Assembly: GCF_002899895.1 (NCBI RefSeq)
Contig: NZ_PPEI02000001.1
Span: 844,848 to 908,847, forward strand
DNA: 64,000 nt
Reading direction: 5' to 3'
Source: Chryseobacterium oncorhynchi
GTDB lineage: Bacteria > Bacteroidota > Bacteroidia > Flavobacteriales > Weeksellaceae
The notes below the pieces were generated by a model. The model was given only the letters and a program-made list of their open reading frames with translations. It searched no databases and had not been told where the DNA came from. Positions 1 through 11,120 of the stretch are shown here, one piece after another; the first letter of the stretch is position 1; each line of letters starts with the position of its first letter. Position numbers and translations under genes: made by a program.

Positions 1-969
1 GTCTCTTCCTGCAAATGCTGCAATCATCATGATCAATGTAGACTTCGGTGTATGGAAGTTTGTGATCATTGTGTTAGCTACTCCGAAATCGTGAGGTGGA
101 TAAATGAATTTATTTGTCCAACCATTGAAAGCAGAGATTTTTTTGTTTGAAGAAACAGAAGTTTCCAAAGCTCTCATTGTTGTAGTACCTACTGCACAAA
201 CTCTTCTGTGAGATTCTACTGCATTGTTGATAATAGCAGCATTTTTCTCATCAATGATGATCTCTTCAGATTCCATTTTGTGCTTAGAAAGATCTTCTAC
301 CTCAATTGGGTTGAAAGTTCCTAATCCTACGTGAAGTGTAACCTCAGCAAAATCAATCCCTTTGATCTCCAATTTTTTCATTAAGTGTCTAGAGAAGTGA
401 AGACCAGCTGTAGGTGCAGCAACTGCCCCTTCCACTTTAGCGTAGATCGTCTGGTATCTTTCTGCATCTTCAGGCTCTACTGCTCTTTTGATATATTTTG
501 GAAGTGGAGTTTCTCCTAATTCCTTTAATTTAGTTCTGAATTCATCGTAAGAACCGTCGAATAAGAATCTTAATGTTCTTCCTCTTGAAGTTGTATTATC
601 GATAACCTCAGCTACCAAAGATTCATCTTCAGTGAAGAATAATTTGTTACCAATTCTGATTTTTCTTGCCGGATCTACCAAAACATCCCAAACTCTGGTT
701 TCCTTATCAAGCTCTCTTAAAAGGAAAACCTCGATTTTAGCACCTGTTTTTTCTTTATTTCCATAAAGACGTGCAGGAAAAACCTTAGTATTGTTGAAGA
801 TAAACAAATCTTTCTCATCAAAATAATCCACTACATCCTTGAATAATTTGTGCTCGATAGTTTGTGTTTTTCTATCAAGAACCATTAATCTAGCTTCGTC
901 TCTGTGCTCTGATGGATGTTCTGCTAATAATTCCTCAGGAAGATCAAAATTAAAATCTGATGTTTTCAT
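1..969 (-). CDS. queA: S-adenosylmethionine:tRNA ribosyltransferase-isomerase, 3' end cut by window
   Basis: This enzyme moves the ribosyl part of SAM onto 7-aminomethyl-7-deazaguanine in tRNA, giving epoxyqueuosine, the penultimate step of queuosine synthesis in the cytoplasm. Reading leftward from an ATG at 969-967 gives 323 codons with no stop before the window edge; the family is about 350 residues, so roughly the last 25 are missing. The start [19 protein letters not shown] is the family's typical N-terminus. Other family stretches are [33 protein letters not shown] and [13 protein letters not shown]. No frame break was seen. The next gene to the right is divergent, so the promoter lies in 970-1213. 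Identification is firm. Confidence 0.95.
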   Translation of the reverse strand, partial: MKTSDFNFDLPEELLAEHPSEHRDEARLMVLDRKTQTIEHKLFKDVVDYFDEKDLFIFNNTKVFPARLYGNKEKTGAKIEVFLLRELDKETRVWDVLVDPARKIRIGNKLFFTEDESLVAEVIDNTTSRGRTLRFLFDGSYDEFRTKLKELGETPLPKYIKRAVEPEDAERYQTIYAKVEGAVAAPTAGLHFSRHLMKKLEIKGIDFAEVTLHVGLGTFNPIEVEDLSKHKMESEEIIIDEKNAAIINNAVESHRRVCAVGTTTMRALETSVSSNKKISAFNGWTNKFIYPPHDFGVANTMITNFHTPKSTLIMMIAAFAGRD

Positions 970-1213
970 TTTTTAAATTACGGTTTAAAAATTATTGAAA
1001 TTACAAGGTGTAATTTTCGGAGTGCAAATATACGACATTGAATACCCCTTTGTCAAGTATTATTTACAATCAAATGTAAAACACTGACTACGCGGGAGTT
1101 TTTTAGACAAAAAAAGATTATTTTAGTCCCAAATTAAAAATAAGTTGGTTGAATCTGTAAGCAAAATTTACTTTATAGATATTCTCCACACCAACAGACA
1201 TAAAATCATAACT

Positions 1214-1906
1214 ATGAGCAAATATTCAATTGAAGCATTCATTAACGAAACAAAGGAGAATCCGCAACAAAGAGATTATTTCGAGCTGGAAACGAAACAC
1301 CTTTTAGAAATCAACCTGAATAATCAGGCTGTATGGACAAAAAGAGGAAGCATGGTAAGCTATGTTGGAAATATTAATTTTGAAAGACAAGGAATGTTGT
1401 CAGGCGGTATCGGTAACCTTTTGAAAAAAGCAATCAGCGGAGAAGGTAGTAAACTGATGAAAGCCGAAGGAACCGGAAAGCTGTATGTTGCAGATTCTGG
1501 TAAGAAAGTACGTATTCTTTACTTGAACAATGAATCTGTCTGCGTGAACGGCAATGATGTTTTAGCCCATGAGCAAAGTGTAAAAAGTGATATCACGATG
1601 CTTAAAAGCATTGCAGGAATGATGTCTGGCGGCCTTTTTCAGGTAAAGCTTTCCGGAACCGGTCACATCGCCATCACTACTCACGGCGATCCTCTCACCT
1701 TGCTGGTAACTCCGGATACTCCCGTTTTCACAGATCCTAATGCCACTGTTGCATGGTCCGGAAATCTAAGCCCAGAACTTAAAACCAACGTTTCTTTTAA
1801 AAGCCTGATTGGAAGAGGAAGTGGTGAAGAGTTTCAAATGAAATTTTCAGGACACGGATGGGTTCTGATCCAGCCTTATGAAGAGGTTTATCTTATGGAG
1901 AAATAA
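1214..1906 (+). CDS. AIM24 family protein
   Basis: A 230-residue protein of the AIM24 (TIGR00266-like) beta-rich family. These are widespread bacterial proteins of unclear biochemical role; the yeast namesake is mitochondrial. Supporting features are the many short beta-strand and glycine turns, the WTKRGSMVSYVGNI stretch after about residue 40, and the repeated SGTGHIAI and SGHGWVLI turns late in the protein. An in-frame ATG exists at 1145, but the 23 extra residues do not resemble the family, so the start MSKYSIEAF at 1214 is chosen. There is no signal peptide or membrane segment. It is transcribed alone and is followed by a clear terminator. The family call is good; the function is unknown. 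Confidence 0.8.
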   Translation: MSKYSIEAFINETKENPQQRDYFELETKHLLEINLNNQAVWTKRGSMVSYVGNINFERQGMLSGGIGNLLKKAISGEGSKLMKAEGTGKLYVADSGKKVRILYLNNESVCVNGNDVLAHEQSVKSDITMLKSIAGMMSGGLFQVKLSGTGHIAITTHGDPLTLLVTPDTPVFTDPNATVAWSGNLSPELKTNVSFKSLIGRGSGEEFQMKFSGHGWVLIQPYEEVYLMEK

Positions 1907-1931
1907 GCATAAGTAGTATAATATAAAATGG

Positions 1932-1964
1932 CTGTCTTGGATTCTTCCGAGACAGTTTTTTTTT
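1932..1964 (+). terminator. Rho-independent terminator after the AIM24 gene
   Basis: The arms CTGTCTTGG and CCGAGACAG pair over nine positions with one T-G wobble around a five-base loop. A run of nine T follows. It lies 25 bases after the stop codon at 1906. Confidence 0.85.
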
Positions 1965-2113
1965 AAGAAGTTAGAGAATATAAGACTTGGAAATTATCCC
2001 ATCTAAAACAAAATGACTCTTCAACACTCCCTCCCTCTCTAAATCTATCCCACTCAACAGCTCCCATTCCATCGTTGTTTGCAAAAGTTTTAATATATTT
2101 AGAAAAAAAATAG

Positions 2114-4399
<2,286 letters not shown>

Positions 4400-4409
<10 letters not shown>

Positions 4410-5431
4410 AAGACATTATCATTCAATTTATTGGCACCGAAAATTGCATAATCTCTCCCATCAACAACGGGTTGATTAATACAACTTATCTTGTAGAAAA
4501 TAAGGAAAACGAAGAAAAGTTTATTCTGCAAAAGATCAATCATCATGTTTTCAAACAACCGGAGATTATCATCAACAATCACTTAGCCGTTAACCAACTT
4601 CTTCAAAATAGCAAGTATCCATTACTCTTCATCAAACCCATTTCATCTTCCATCGGAAACTTCATTGTAAAAGATGATAATATGGAATCATGGAGAATGA
4701 CCGGTTTTATAGAGGATACCAAAACTTTCTTTAAAATACCGGATTCCGCCACAGCTTATGCATCAGCAAAGGCAATAGGATGCTTTCTCAACGCGATTAA
4801 TACCAGTACTCTACCAGATATCCAAACACCGATTCCTGATTTTATCAATTTTGAAAAAAGAATTTCAGATTATAAAGATTCTTTACATGGAGCTGACCGT
4901 ACTTTACTAAATAATGCTTCTGCTGAAATTGAAGCTACCAACCAGCTACTATCACTGCCACAACGATGGATTGATATGGAAAAAAGTCATTTGCTTCCCA
5001 AAAGGATTATTCATGGAGATCCTAATGTAAGAAATATCCTTTTCAAAGAATCCAGACCTTTGGCTATTATTGATCTGGATACTGTAATGATCTCTACGTT
5101 GTTGTATGACTTTGGAGATATAGCCAGATCTTATACCAATACCACTAATGAAGATGATGGAACTGTTACAGAAAATTTCAATGCTGAAATATATCAGGCC
5201 GTAAAAGAAGGCTTTTTATTTGACTTAAAAGAAAAACTGGTTTCTGAAGAAATTGAAAATCTCGATTATGCAGCACAGGTTGTAATCTACATTCAGGCAG
5301 TACGTTTTCTGACAGATTATCTGAACGGAAGCACCTATTATTCTACTACATATGCTGAACATAATCTGGATAGAACAAGAAATCAGCTGGAGTTATTGAA
5401 AGGATTGAAAAAGTATTTAAAAATTGATTAA
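4400..5431 (+). CDS. APH-fold sugar kinase, N-acetylhexosamine 1-kinase-like
   Basis: A 343-residue phosphotransferase with the aminoglycoside/choline kinase fold. The catalytic loop HGDPNVRNILF (Brenner motif HGDxxxxN) lies near residue 210, and the metal-binding IDLDT is about 17 residues later. NGLINTTYLV near the N-terminus is the nucleotide-binding strand-turn. Members with this layout include NahK, which phosphorylates C1 of GalNAc or GlcNAc. It overlaps the nucleotidyltransferase by 10 bases, and both follow the GalNAc-releasing glycosidase, which favours a sugar over an antibiotic or choline substrate. It ends the operon; no strong terminator is seen before 5579. The alternative is a kinase for another hexosamine. 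Confidence 0.75.
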
Positions 5432-5578
5432 ATTACAAAAGGTACAAAAGTTTTTTTTAAACACTTTAGTTATATTAAGTTACAGAATTCATGTATAATA
5501 AGTACCCGTAAGCTTTTCAGAACCTCTGATTTTCTTCTTAAGTGAACTTATTTATATTGTGTCATTTTGGAAAAAAAT

Positions 5579-6070
5579 TCATTTCAAAAATTCAAGGATT
5601 TTCTTCCATTCTTCAAACTTTCTCTCAAAGGAAATGGTATGGAGTGGACTTGTAGACGGCAGTAAAAAAACAGGCAGTTTGTAGTTTTTTCCTAAAAGCT
5701 TTAGTAAGTTTTTATAGGATTTCCCTCCGTTACTGAAAATCGCTTTTATATTAGGATGTTCATCTAGCAGTTCACCAATTTGATTGGCTTCTTCATTTTT
5801 AATTTCAGAATCCAGGCTTCCTTTTCTTTCACAGGAATCAATGACATCCCAAAGGGCAATATGATGTTTCTTTAATACTTCCAGTCTTTTGCTATAATCT
5901 TCAGTAAATTCCTCATTCAGTAATTCCAAGATAATTTTCCAGAATTTATTTTGGGGATGGGCATAATATTGTTGCTTTTCCAATGATTTTACTCCCGGAA
6001 TGGAGCCTAGAATTAAAATTTCAGACTGATCATCAATATGCGGTGGAAATGAGGAAATACGGTTTTGCAT
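5579..6070 (-). CDS. DNA-deoxyinosine (hypoxanthine-DNA) glycosylase
   Basis: A small DNA-repair glycosylase of the uracil-DNA glycosylase superfamily, of the type that removes hypoxanthine produced by adenine deamination. LILGSIPGVKSLEKQQYYAH near the N-terminus is the conserved water-activating region, followed by NKFWKII. ALWDVIDSCERKGSLDS and LLPSTSPLHTISFE near the C-terminus are the other two family motifs. The ATG at 6070 (MQNRISSFPPH, 163 residues) is preferred to an in-frame TTG two codons earlier. It is convergent with the sugar-kinase gene and lies after the S9 peptidase terminator, so it is probably its own unit. Confidence 0.85.
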   Translation of the reverse strand: MQNRISSFPPHIDDQSEILILGSIPGVKSLEKQQYYAHPQNKFWKIILELLNEEFTEDYSKRLEVLKKHHIALWDVIDSCERKGSLDSEIKNEEANQIGELLDEHPNIKAIFSNGGKSYKNLLKLLGKNYKLPVFLLPSTSPLHTISFERKFEEWKKILEFLK

Positions 6071-6114
6071 ATTCAAATATATACATTTTGGCTAAAGCCA
6101 TTGGAACTTTTTAT

Positions 6115-6142
6115 AATAAAAAAAGCGGGCTAAAGCCCGCTT
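6115..6142 (-). terminator. Terminator after the S9 peptidase gene
   Basis: A perfect eight-base stem AAGCGGGC/GCCCGCTT with a four-base loop. On the minus strand it is followed by a T run, so it ends leftward transcription from 8174. Confidence 0.85.
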
Positions 6143-6179
6143 CTATTGATGTTCAGAATTAAAATTTGTTCTTTAATTC

Positions 6180-8174
6180 CTATAAAGTTTCTTTCAACCA
6201 GTCGAAGAATTCTCTCTGCCATACCAATCCGTTTTGTGGATGAAGTACCCAGTGATTTTCATTCGGGAAGTAAACCAATTTAGATTTTAATCCTCTTAAT
6301 TTCGCTGCCTGGAAAGCTTCTTGTCCTTGCTCGTAAGGTACACGGAAATCAATTCCTCCCTGAACAATCATGATTGGCTTATTCCATTTTTCTACGAAGT
6401 TGCTTGGGTTAAACTCTGTATACGCTTTTGGCTGTGGTTTTTCCCATGGTGAACCAATGTCCCAGTTCGCAAACCAAAGTTCTTCAGTTGTTAGATACCA
6501 AGATTTCATATCAAATAATCCATCATGTGCAATGAATGTTTTGAATCTGTTTTCATGAATTCCGGCTAGCATAAATACGCTATATCCTCCGTAGCTTGCT
6601 CCAACAGCTGCCACTCTCTCTCCGTCTACATACGGTAATGTCTTTGCATAATCTGTTGCTGCAAGATAATCTCTCATGGGTTGTCCCCCCCAATCTTTTG
6701 AAATCTCTTCATTCCATTTTGTACCCCAGCCCGGCATACCTCTTCTGTTTGGAGCCACTACAATGTAATCGTTTGCTGTCATTAAAGCAAAGTTCCATCT
6801 TACGCTGAAATATTGTGTTAATGCAGACTGTGGTCCTCCCTGGCAGTATACCAATGTTGGATATTTCTTATTCGGATCAAAGTTTGGTGGATAATGGAAC
6901 CATACCCCCATTTCTTTACCATCCGAAGTTTTTACCATTTTAAGTTCAGATTTTCCTTGAGCCAGCTTAGCATAAGCATCTTTATTGGCTTCGGTAACCT
7001 GCTTCATTTCTCCATTTTTAAGGTTTACAGAGAAAAGTTCTGTAGCATGGTTCACATCTGTTCTTCCTACTAAAAGTGAAGTTTTATTATCTGTAAAGAT
7101 CTCATTAACGTCAAAATCCCCTTTAGTGATCTGCTGTACCTTTCCAGATTTAGAATCTAATGAGAAAAGCTGCTTTGTTCCTCTGTACGCTGCTGTAAAA
7201 TAGATTGTTTTAGAATCTGCACCCCAAAGCACATCTCCTGAAACGCTGTCATCCCAAGCTGCAGTAAGATTAGTTGTCTTTCCAGACTTCCAGTCCATGA
7301 TTTTTACATCATTTTTGTCAGCTTCATAACCATCTCTGGCCATACTTTGCCAAACCAATGATTTGCCATCCGGGCTGAATTTAGGATTAACATCGTAACC
7401 TTTGTTAGCTTCCGTTAGATTTTTAGTGGTACCCGTTGCCATATCATAGGCAAAAATATCAGTATTGGTACTTGTAGCATACTCCTTACCACTTTTAGGC
7501 TTTGTAACATATAAAAGCTGTGCAGAATCCGGACTCCAGATGAAATCCTCAGCACCTCCGAAAGGTCTTTGCGGAGAATCCCATGTTTTACCTTCTAACA
7601 GATCTTTAGCAACCTCTACTTTATCTGAAGTGTTCACAACAAATACGTGGTTGTATTTCCCTTCATTAAAGTAATCCCAGTGTCTGTGATTCAGGTCTGT
7701 ATATACCTGAGCCGTAGTTTTAGGAGTATCACTGTATTTATCCTTGCCCATTAGTTTCTCTACCAAAACCTGCTTACTGAAAGCAATTCTCTTTCCATCA
7801 GGAGAAATAACTACATTGTCAGCTTCACCAATAGTGTAGAATTCAGCCCATGTTTTTCCGGCATCTTTTGAAAGATAGATTTTATCTCCTTCTTGCGCAT
7901 AGATTCCGTTTTTATCCCATTGAATCAGGGCTTTTTTACCAAAATCAATTTTGGAAGACTGATTATTAAGAACATTCAGAAAGTAGTTCTCGTTTTTTGT
8001 TTTTTCGGTTTTCAGATCTACTTGTCCTACTTTATAGATAAGAGAAGCCTGATCCGGAGAAACTGCCTGCACTCCTACTTTTTTCAAAGTCCAAAGAATT
8101 TCAGGCGTCATTACTTGTTGTGCATTCATTAAAAGCGGAGCTGCCAGAGCCAGCAGACTGTACTTGAGTTTCAT
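6180..8174 (-). CDS. Secreted S9 (prolyl oligopeptidase) family peptidase
   Basis: A 664-residue serine peptidase with an N-terminal beta-propeller of TolB/WD40-like blades (SPDGKRIAFSKQ, FIWSPDSAQLLYV, PKFSPDGKSLVWQS) and a C-terminal alpha/beta-hydrolase domain. The catalytic Ser is in GASYGGYS (about Ser527), Asp in GGIDFRVP (about Asp609) and His in NENHWV (about His641). A signal peptide MKLKYSLLALAAPLLMNAQQ supports the ATG at 8174 over an upstream ATG at 8225 that would bury it. Members are dipeptidyl- or acylaminoacyl-peptidases, usually periplasmic in Bacteroidetes, that help use peptides. It appears monocistronic, with a -7 box upstream and a terminator downstream. The exact cleavage preference is unknown. 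Confidence 0.9.
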   Translation of the reverse strand: MKLKYSLLALAAPLLMNAQQVMTPEILWTLKKVGVQAVSPDQASLIYKVGQVDLKTEKTKNENYFLNVLNNQSSKIDFGKKALIQWDKNGIYAQEGDKIYLSKDAGKTWAEFYTIGEADNVVISPDGKRIAFSKQVLVEKLMGKDKYSDTPKTTAQVYTDLNHRHWDYFNEGKYNHVFVVNTSDKVEVAKDLLEGKTWDSPQRPFGGAEDFIWSPDSAQLLYVTKPKSGKEYATSTNTDIFAYDMATGTTKNLTEANKGYDVNPKFSPDGKSLVWQSMARDGYEADKNDVKIMDWKSGKTTNLTAAWDDSVSGDVLWGADSKTIYFTAAYRGTKQLFSLDSKSGKVQQITKGDFDVNEIFTDNKTSLLVGRTDVNHATELFSVNLKNGEMKQVTEANKDAYAKLAQGKSELKMVKTSDGKEMGVWFHYPPNFDPNKKYPTLVYCQGGPQSALTQYFSVRWNFALMTANDYIVVAPNRRGMPGWGTKWNEEISKDWGGQPMRDYLAATDYAKTLPYVDGERVAAVGASYGGYSVFMLAGIHENRFKTFIAHDGLFDMKSWYLTTEELWFANWDIGSPWEKPQPKAYTEFNPSNFVEKWNKPIMIVQGGIDFRVPYEQGQEAFQAAKLRGLKSKLVYFPNENHWVLHPQNGLVWQREFFDWLKETL

Positions 8175-8251
8175 ATGTTGATATTCATTTTTTAGCGGAA
8201 TTATGAATTCTACAGATTTCAGCAATTCCTTTTATTAAATTCAAAGATTGC

Positions 8252-8259
8252 CAAAGTTA
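8252..8259 (-). promoter_or_regulatory. Bacteroidetes -7 promoter box for the S9 peptidase
   Basis: On the minus strand TAACTTTG fits the TAnnTTTG consensus exactly. A TTCG, one mismatch from the TTTG -33 box, lies 20 bases upstream. The start codon is 78 bases downstream. Confidence 0.5.
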
Positions 8260-8477
8260 ATATTTAAAATAAAAATTACCGAAAGAATTAACACTAAAGT
8301 TGATATTGTAAGGTAAAATAGTAAAGAAGACAAATAAAGTGGAGAAAGTTGATATGAGAAATTGAAAAAAGCACATAAAGTAAACTTGTAAATTTATCTT
8401 TACTTAAACTATCCTCTTCTAATCTCACAAATTCCAATATATTTTATACTTCCCCTCAAACTTTCTTGTTTTTCAAC

Positions 8478-8514
8478 AAAAAAGCCCGTCAGTACGATAC
8501 CAACGGGCTTTTTA
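8478..8514 (-). terminator. Terminator after the YvlD-like gene
   Basis: The arms AAAAAGCCCGT and ACGGGCTTTTT pair around a 13-base loop, just after the stop at 8533. T runs on both sides allow termination in either direction. Confidence 0.8.
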
Positions 8515-8532
8515 TTTTTATTTTCAAATCAA

Positions 8533-8877
8533 TTACTCTCCATCTGAGAACATTGAGTTCGCCAGAGAGGTAACAATTGACAATAAGATACTAAAGATAA
8601 ATGCCCACCAGAAGCCATCTACCACCATACTGTCTATAAAGTAATCAGCAATCAGGACAATCCCTGCGTTAATTACCAAAGCAAAGAATCCTAATGTAAG
8701 AATGGTAAGCGGAAGTCCAAAAAGGCTTAGGATAGGTTTTACAAATATGTTTAAAACCCCAAGTACAATAGCAAAGATAATTGCTGATGAAAACCCTTCA
8801 AAATGTACTCCCGGTAAAATTTTAGTTAAAAGATAGGCAACTATTGCAGTTACAAACAATCGGATAATTAAATTCAT
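8533..8877 (-). CDS. YvlD/phage-holin-4 superfamily small membrane protein
   Basis: A 114-residue, almost wholly hydrophobic protein with four predicted membrane helices (roughly residues 3-22, 30-50, 55-80 and 88-110). The pattern of conserved prolines and glycines, LPGVHFEGF, VKPILSLFGLPLTILTLGFF and ALVINAGIVLIADYF, is that of the YvlD/PF04020 family. The family is labelled holin-like by similarity only and its members are chromosomal inner-membrane proteins of unknown function. There is no phage context here. It stands alone, with its own terminator to the left. Confidence 0.8.
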   Translation of the reverse strand: MNLIIRLFVTAIVAYLLTKILPGVHFEGFSSAIIFAIVLGVLNIFVKPILSLFGLPLTILTLGFFALVINAGIVLIADYFIDSMVVDGFWWAFIFSILLSIVTSLANSMFSDGE

Positions 8878-8990
8878 TTCTTATTTTTTTTAATAGTTAT
8901 GGGGTGTATGGAGCAAAAGCCATTCCATTTCGAATAAAAAGATTTCATTAAAACTCTTTATTTAGGGAATATTTTACTCAGCATATATTG

Positions 8991-9413
8991 TTATCTTATT
9001 TTCATCATGGTCACCAATGACGTTGCCACATGGCTCTCAAAATCCGAGTTTTCATTCCGAATATAGATCTCTGTTCTTATCACACTTATTTTTGTTCCAC
9101 CTTTGATGACATAAGACTTTGAAACCAGAGCATCTCCCATTGCCGGGCGCAGATAGTTTACTTTTAGCTCAACAGTTACCACGTAGCAATCTTCTGCATA
9201 ATGACTCACAGCTGCATATCCTGAGGAAACATCTACCAAAGAAGCAATCATTGCTCCGTTAAACATTCCTGCTTTTCTGGTCATCATTTCCATCTTAGGA
9301 ATTTTGATGGATACGAAATCAGTGTCCACTTCCAATAGCTTTGCTTTGTAGAATTTCAATGTTTCTGAACGGTCGAAGCTGTCTGTAATGAGTTTTCTCT
9401 TTTCTGGTGTCAT
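8991..9413 (-). CDS. PaaI-like hotdog-fold thioesterase
   Basis: A 140-residue hotdog-fold protein probably hydrolysing acyl-CoA thioesters. Family features are GMFNGAMIASLVDVSSGYAA, where the usual HGG is replaced by FNG around the central helix, and TVELKVNYLRPAMGDALVSKSYVIK, the central strands. No signal peptide is present, so it is cytoplasmic. It lies in the same direction as the GMC operon but beyond that operon's terminator, so it is probably separate. The substrate is not predictable. Confidence 0.7.
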   Translation of the reverse strand: MTPEKRKLITDSFDRSETLKFYKAKLLEVDTDFVSIKIPKMEMMTRKAGMFNGAMIASLVDVSSGYAAVSHYAEDCYVVTVELKVNYLRPAMGDALVSKSYVIKGGTKISVIRTEIYIRNENSDFESHVATSLVTMMKIR

Positions 9414-9491
9414 GAATTTTATTTTTAAACAAAGGTAAGCTCTACGGCATTTTTATCTCAATTATATTTAGAAATTTAAACAAAAGATTCC

Positions 9492-9529
9492 AAAAAAGAG
9501 CCGTTAACAACTGGTGAAAACGACTCTTT
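9492..9529 (-). terminator. Terminator after the GMC oxidoreductase gene
   Basis: The arms AAAGAGCCGTT and AACGACTCTTT pair with one C-A mismatch around a 13-base loop. On the minus strand a T run follows. It is 23 bases past the stop at 9552. Confidence 0.7.
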
Positions 9530-9551
9530 ATCTGCGCTTTTAAACGCTATC

Positions 9552-11102
9552 TCAAACTAACGATAACTTTTCATGAGTATTTGAAGTTTTCAGATGATGA
9601 TCTTCCTTGATCATATCTGCTGCTTTTTCTCCTATCATAATTGCGGGTGCATTGGTATTCCCGGAAACCACATCCGGCATAATGGAAGCATCGGCTACAC
9701 GAAGTCCTTTCACACCATATACTTTTAATCTCGGATCAACAACTGAATGGCTGTCTATTCCCATTTTACAGGTTCCGGTCATGTGATGGTAAGTAGAACA
9801 TGACTTTTTGATATAATCGATTACTTCTTCTTTGGTTTTTCCCTCTCCTGGGTAGATTTCACCATCATTCCACTCTTTCATGGCTTCTGTTCTCCCCATT
9901 TCACGACAGATTTCAACACAACGGTAAAGAGCTTCCAGATCGGATTCCTCAGAAAGATACATGGGATTGATTTCCAGCGGTGAGGCAGGATCAGAAGATG
10001 TCAGTTTAATATATCCCTTACTTGCGGGTCTGATAAATCCGGCACAGAATGTGAACGCATTTTCCGGCCCTGTAAACCCGGGGCTGTAATAAGGAAGTCC
10101 CATAAATAATGGCTGCAGATCAGGGAAAACCATTTCTTCTTTACTTTTCCAGAATAGCTGAGCTTCCAGTAAATTGGCTTCAGGGGCAGGAATTTCTTTT
10201 TTAGCTTTAAAAATAACACTCGTCAGAAGATGATCCTGAAGATTTTTGCCCACTCCTTTCAAATCTTTGATTACTGAAATACCCACGGATTCCAACTCTT
10301 CTTTATCTCCAATTCCTGAAATCATCAAAAGTTTGGCAGATTCTATGGTTCCACAGGATACAATAACTTCTTTGTCTGCTTTTGCTTCCAGTACTTGTCC
10401 ATTTCTGATATACTGAACTCCTACACATTGATCTTCTTCAAAAATTAATTTTTGGGCCAGAGCATCGGTTTGAATATCTAAATTCGGGCGGGATTTAACG
10501 GGATCTAAAAATGCTTTTGCCGTAGAACATCTTTTACCATCTTTTCCTACACTGAGGTGATTAAGTCCTGCTCCCCAGATTTCTTTATTAAAATCATCGG
10601 TTAAGGGATATCCTAATTCTTTGCATGCATCAATTGCACTTATTGAGATTGTATTTGGACGCTTAATCCTGCTTACAAAAAGAGGTCCTTCTCCTCCATG
10701 AATTTTGTCTTCACCATCTTCGTGAGTTTCTGATTTTTTAAAATAAGGCAAAATACTTTCCCAGTCCCAGCCCACACATCCATTATACGCCCAGTGGTCA
10801 TAATCCTGTTGATGTCCTCTTATGTAGATCATTCCGTTGATTGAGCTTGAACCACCCAGTGTTTTACCACGGGGCCAATATCTGGTATTTCCTCCTGCGT
10901 TTTCCTGAGCAACGGTATGATACGCCCAATCTCTTTCTGTATTCCATATGGCAGGCCAACCAGACTGCTCCTGAACTTCAGAAACCTGATCATCCGGCCC
11001 TGCTTCCAGCAATAGTACATTTATATTTTCATTTTCACTTAATCTATTGGCTACTACAGCGCCTGCCGAACCTGATCCGACAACTATAAAATCGTATTTC
11101 AT
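9552..11102 (-). CDS. GMC family FAD-dependent oxidoreductase (choline dehydrogenase-like)
   Basis: A 516-residue flavoprotein of the glucose-methanol-choline family. FIVVGSGSAGAVVANRLSE at the N-terminus binds the FAD ADP part. GGSSSINGMIYIRGHQQDYD is GMC signature 1 and GTIESAKLLMISGIG is signature 2. The catalytic His/Asn region is in YHHMTGTCKMG and VVSGNTNAPAIMIGEKAADM. It oxidises an alcohol to an aldehyde. It begins 18 bases after an aldehyde dehydrogenase gene, so the pair probably carries out alcohol to aldehyde to acid. Choline to betaine is possible (BetA/BetB), but similarity to BetA is only at family level, so no symbol is given. Confidence 0.85.
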   Translation of the reverse strand: MKYDFIVVGSGSAGAVVANRLSENENINVLLLEAGPDDQVSEVQEQSGWPAIWNTERDWAYHTVAQENAGGNTRYWPRGKTLGGSSSINGMIYIRGHQQDYDHWAYNGCVGWDWESILPYFKKSETHEDGEDKIHGGEGPLFVSRIKRPNTISISAIDACKELGYPLTDDFNKEIWGAGLNHLSVGKDGKRCSTAKAFLDPVKSRPNLDIQTDALAQKLIFEEDQCVGVQYIRNGQVLEAKADKEVIVSCGTIESAKLLMISGIGDKEELESVGISVIKDLKGVGKNLQDHLLTSVIFKAKKEIPAPEANLLEAQLFWKSKEEMVFPDLQPLFMGLPYYSPGFTGPENAFTFCAGFIRPASKGYIKLTSSDPASPLEINPMYLSEESDLEALYRCVEICREMGRTEAMKEWNDGEIYPGEGKTKEEVIDYIKKSCSTYHHMTGTCKMGIDSHSVVDPRLKVYGVKGLRVADASIMPDVVSGNTNAPAIMIGEKAADMIKEDHHLKTSNTHEKLSLV

Positions 11103-11120
11103 AAGTTTTAATTTGATTTG

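Noticed and set aside
8533-8877. Phage holin and therefore a prophage
   Set aside because: The family name is historical; no other phage gene lies nearby.
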